Below are positions 46,693-48,453 of a DNA stretch of 48,453 nt, piece after piece. The stretch comes from SAR116 cluster bacterium AG-313-A07 (GTDB lineage Bacteria; Pseudomonadota; Alphaproteobacteria; Thalassobaculales; Thalassobaculaceae), in contig QBVV01000013.1 in NCBI GenBank assembly GCA_003284265.1, forward strand, positions 1 to 48,453. Reading direction: 5' to 3'. The first letter of the stretch is position 1, and each line of letters starts with the position of its first letter. The notes below the pieces were generated by a model. The model saw only the letters and a list, made by a program, of their open reading frames with translations, was not told where the DNA came from and searched no databases. Position numbers and translations under genes: made by a program.

Positions 46693-48240
46693 ATGAATGG
46701 CGCAGAATCACTAGTTCGCACTTTAGTCAAATCGGGTGTCGAGATTTGCTTCACAAACCCTGGCACTTCAGAGATGCACTTCGTTGCTGCATTAGATCAC
46801 GTCGACGGAATGCGCTGTGTGCTGGGCCTTTTCGAAGGAGTAGTGACTGGCATGGCTGATGGATATGGTCGAATGGCGAATAAGCCGGCATCGACACTCC
46901 TGCATCTTGGGCCTGGGCTTGGTAATGGACTTGCTAATCTTCACAACGCAAAAAAAGCAAACACACCTATCGTAAATATAGTTGGCGAACATGCCACATA
47001 TCATATCGAATATGATGCACCATTAACCGCTGATATTGAGGGAATAGCTGCCCCTGTTTCTGGATGGGTTAAGACCTCTCAATCGTCAAAGGATGTCGCA
47101 TTAGATGGCGCGAATGCAGTGGCGGCCTCTAAAACTGGGGCCGGCCAAATTGCAACATTAATCTTACCCGCGAATACAGCTTGGGACGAAGCGGTATCCG
47201 ACGCAAGTCCGATAACCGTTCAAGATAGACCACAGGTTTCTAGCGATGTAATTACGAAAGTCGCCGCTGCTTTGATGTCTGATGGTGAAACGTTGATCCA
47301 TATGACTGGAAGAGCGTTGCGCCAGGATACGCTTGAGCTTCTGGGGAAAATACAAGCTAAAACAGGTTGCAGACTATCATGTATGACGGCCAATGGGCGT
47401 TGGCAGCGAGGAGCAGGTAGAGTAGCTATCGAACGTATTCAGTATCCAGTGGATGTGGCATTAAAACAATTAGAGACTGTTAACGATATTGTGCTGCTTG
47501 GAACAAAAACCCCGGTAGCCTTTTTTGCGTATCCAAATAAGCCCAGTGTACTGATCCCAGATAGTTGTAACGTGCACCAATTAGCGAGTATCGATGACAA
47601 CCATGTAAGCGTTATTGAAGCCCTTGTAGATGAACTGGATGCTCATAATTTTCAACCAAAATTACAAGAACTAGATCTTCCTGAATTAAGAACGGGTGTG
47701 CTGACTCCAGAAACTATTGCTTCTGCAATTGGCAACTTAATGCCAGAAAATGCAATTATAGCTGACGAGTCTGTTACCACGGGTAGAGGTTTTATGCCAT
47801 TTACTCAGGGGGCGCGACCTCATGATTGGATGTCGTTGACAGGTGGATCAATAGGGTTAGGGCTGCCGTATGCGACTGGCGCGGCACTAGCGTGTCCAGA
47901 CCGAAAAGTGATATGCACCGAGGGAGATGGCTCTGGTATGTATACCCTGCAAGCACTTTGGACACAGGCCAGAGAAGGATGTGATGTAATTAATATCATT
48001 TTCAATAACGGCGCATATTCTATCTTAAAGGGGGAACTGGCCAATGTGGGAGCCCGCAATCCGGGACGAAAAGCTCTAGATATGTTGGAACTTGGTCGAC
48101 CGGATATAGACTGGGGTTGCCTAGCGAAAGGAATGGGTGTTCAAGCAACAAGGGCAACTGACACCGAGGAGTTCAATGAACAATTAGCGCGGGCAATTGC
48201 CTTGCCAGGCCCACACTTAATAGAGGTGATGCTGCGTTAA
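46693..48240 (+). CDS. Thiamine-diphosphate-dependent enzyme, acetolactate synthase/benzoylformate decarboxylase-like
   Basis: This 515-residue ThDP enzyme has the Pyr domain first (NGAESLVRTLVKSGVEICFTNPGTSEMHFV). The catalytic Glu that activates ThDP lies in LGLFEGVVTGMADGYGRM near residue 53. A short central domain is followed by the PP domain with the ThDP/Mg motif EGDGSGMYTLQALWTQ and FNNGAYS near 415-445. Acetolactate synthase is about 560-600 residues and needs ilvN; neither fits, so a 2-keto acid decarboxylase or related lyase is more likely. AGGGAG lies 11 bases before ATG 46693. A PLP enzyme gene follows after 74 bases. Confidence 0.88.
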   Translation: MNGAESLVRTLVKSGVEICFTNPGTSEMHFVAALDHVDGMRCVLGLFEGVVTGMADGYGRMANKPASTLLHLGPGLGNGLANLHNAKKANTPIVNIVGEHATYHIEYDAPLTADIEGIAAPVSGWVKTSQSSKDVALDGANAVAASKTGAGQIATLILPANTAWDEAVSDASPITVQDRPQVSSDVITKVAAALMSDGETLIHMTGRALRQDTLELLGKIQAKTGCRLSCMTANGRWQRGAGRVAIERIQYPVDVALKQLETVNDIVLLGTKTPVAFFAYPNKPSVLIPDSCNVHQLASIDDNHVSVIEALVDELDAHNFQPKLQELDLPELRTGVLTPETIASAIGNLMPENAIIADESVTTGRGFMPFTQGARPHDWMSLTGGSIGLGLPYATGAALACPDRKVICTEGDGSGMYTLQALWTQAREGCDVINIIFNNGAYSILKGELANVGARNPGRKALDMLELGRPDIDWGCLAKGMGVQATRATDTEEFNEQLARAIALPGPHLIEVMLR

Positions 48241-48314
48241 CGTCAACCCCAGAGTTAATTTTTAAACGATCTGACTAGTTTGAGTATTTAGTTTTCAGGA
48301 TAGAAACAAAATAA

Positions 48315-48453
48315 ATGGAAGACTCAGAAGATAAATTAGGCAAGGCAATATCAGATCGATTATCTGGCGATATAGGATATAGCTTCTCATCAGGAAGGGC
48401 TGCTTTTGCAACGGTGTTGGACTTGGTGGAAACGGGAGCACACATAATAGCTT
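48315..48453 (+). CDS. Start of a probable Cys/Met metabolism PLP-dependent enzyme (partial)
   Basis: ATG 48315 opens a frame that runs off the right edge, giving 46 residues. GYSFSSGRAAFATVLDLVET followed by GAHIIA matches the front of cystathionine gamma-synthase-type enzymes (SSGMAA followed by a GDHVVA strand). The PLP lysine region is outside the window. It follows the ThDP gene in the same direction and is probably cotranscribed. The exact member (gamma-synthase, gamma-lyase, sulfhydrylase) cannot be judged. Confidence 0.65.
   Translation, partial: MEDSEDKLGKAISDRLSGDIGYSFSSGRAAFATVLDLVETGAHIIA

Noticed and set aside
46693..48240. Assignment as ilvB, acetolactate synthase large subunit
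   Set aside because: The protein is shorter than IlvB and no ilvN follows; the general ThDP lyase call is safer.

Overview
The window looks like an AT-rich alphaproteobacterial chromosome segment. The evidence is the gene neighbourhoods: a penicillin-binding-protein tail in front of a frameshifted prfB, a TrcR (DUF1013) gene divergent from a DUF1192 gene, purC/purS/purQ/purL followed by bolA and grxD, an adrenodoxin-type ferredoxin with a thioredoxin-reductase-like FNR, and groESL behind an HrcA/CIRCE operator. I see no rRNA, tRNA, insertion sequence, phage gene or CRISPR array. Both ends cut through genes.

Layout. 1-5.9 kb: end of a probable PBP1A gene, prfB with its programmed +1 frameshift, propionyl-CoA synthetase, a GlxA/AraC-type regulator, trcR, DUF1192, and a MaoC hydratase. 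6-8.8 kb: an EmrA/EmrB-like efflux pair. 8.9-14.3 kb: an accessory catabolic island on the minus strand (DUF1330, 2-hydroxychromene-2-carboxylate isomerase-like, FAD aromatic hydroxylase, GST, carboxymuconolactone decarboxylase-like) with a plus-strand MFS carrier. 14.5-20.1 kb: core genes nadE, cysS, trmJ, terC and rpsD; rpsD has a readable promoter and a leader hairpin. 20.2-31.3 kb: a purine block (purC, purS, purQ, purL, then bolA, grxD; purH further on) mixed with an NRDE protein, ygfZ and an EamA transporter. 31.4-35 kb: FNR-ferredoxin operon and groES-groEL. 35-40.4 kb: beta-hydroxyacid dehydrogenase, TerB-like protein, amidase, GMC oxidoreductase, and a 2-keto-4-pentenoate hydratase-like gene. 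40.5-48.4 kb: a DinG/XPD-type helicase, an Lrp regulator, msrP without msrQ beside it, an unknown membrane-anchored protein, an amidohydrolase, a ThDP enzyme and the start of a Cys/Met-type PLP enzyme.

Most unusual item: the plus-strand gene near 24.6-25.65 kb. It lies in opposite orientation between purS and purQ, which are normally adjacent. It joins an aldolase-like TIM-barrel domain to a methylglyoxal-synthase-like domain. That second domain keeps the catalytic Asp of the GGDQQ motif, but by hand alignment it differs at the positions of E. coli MgsA His98 and Asp20. I regard it as the best candidate here for an undescribed activity.

How the genes fit together: the purine genes make IMP from PRPP-derived intermediates. 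BolA, Grx4, YgfZ, FNR and ferredoxin form a loose Fe-S theme. The 8.9-14.3 kb island and the 36.5-40.4 kb group look like uptake and degradation of organic substrates whose identity the sequence does not reveal. All assignments come from reading translations and motifs by eye; no database search was run.
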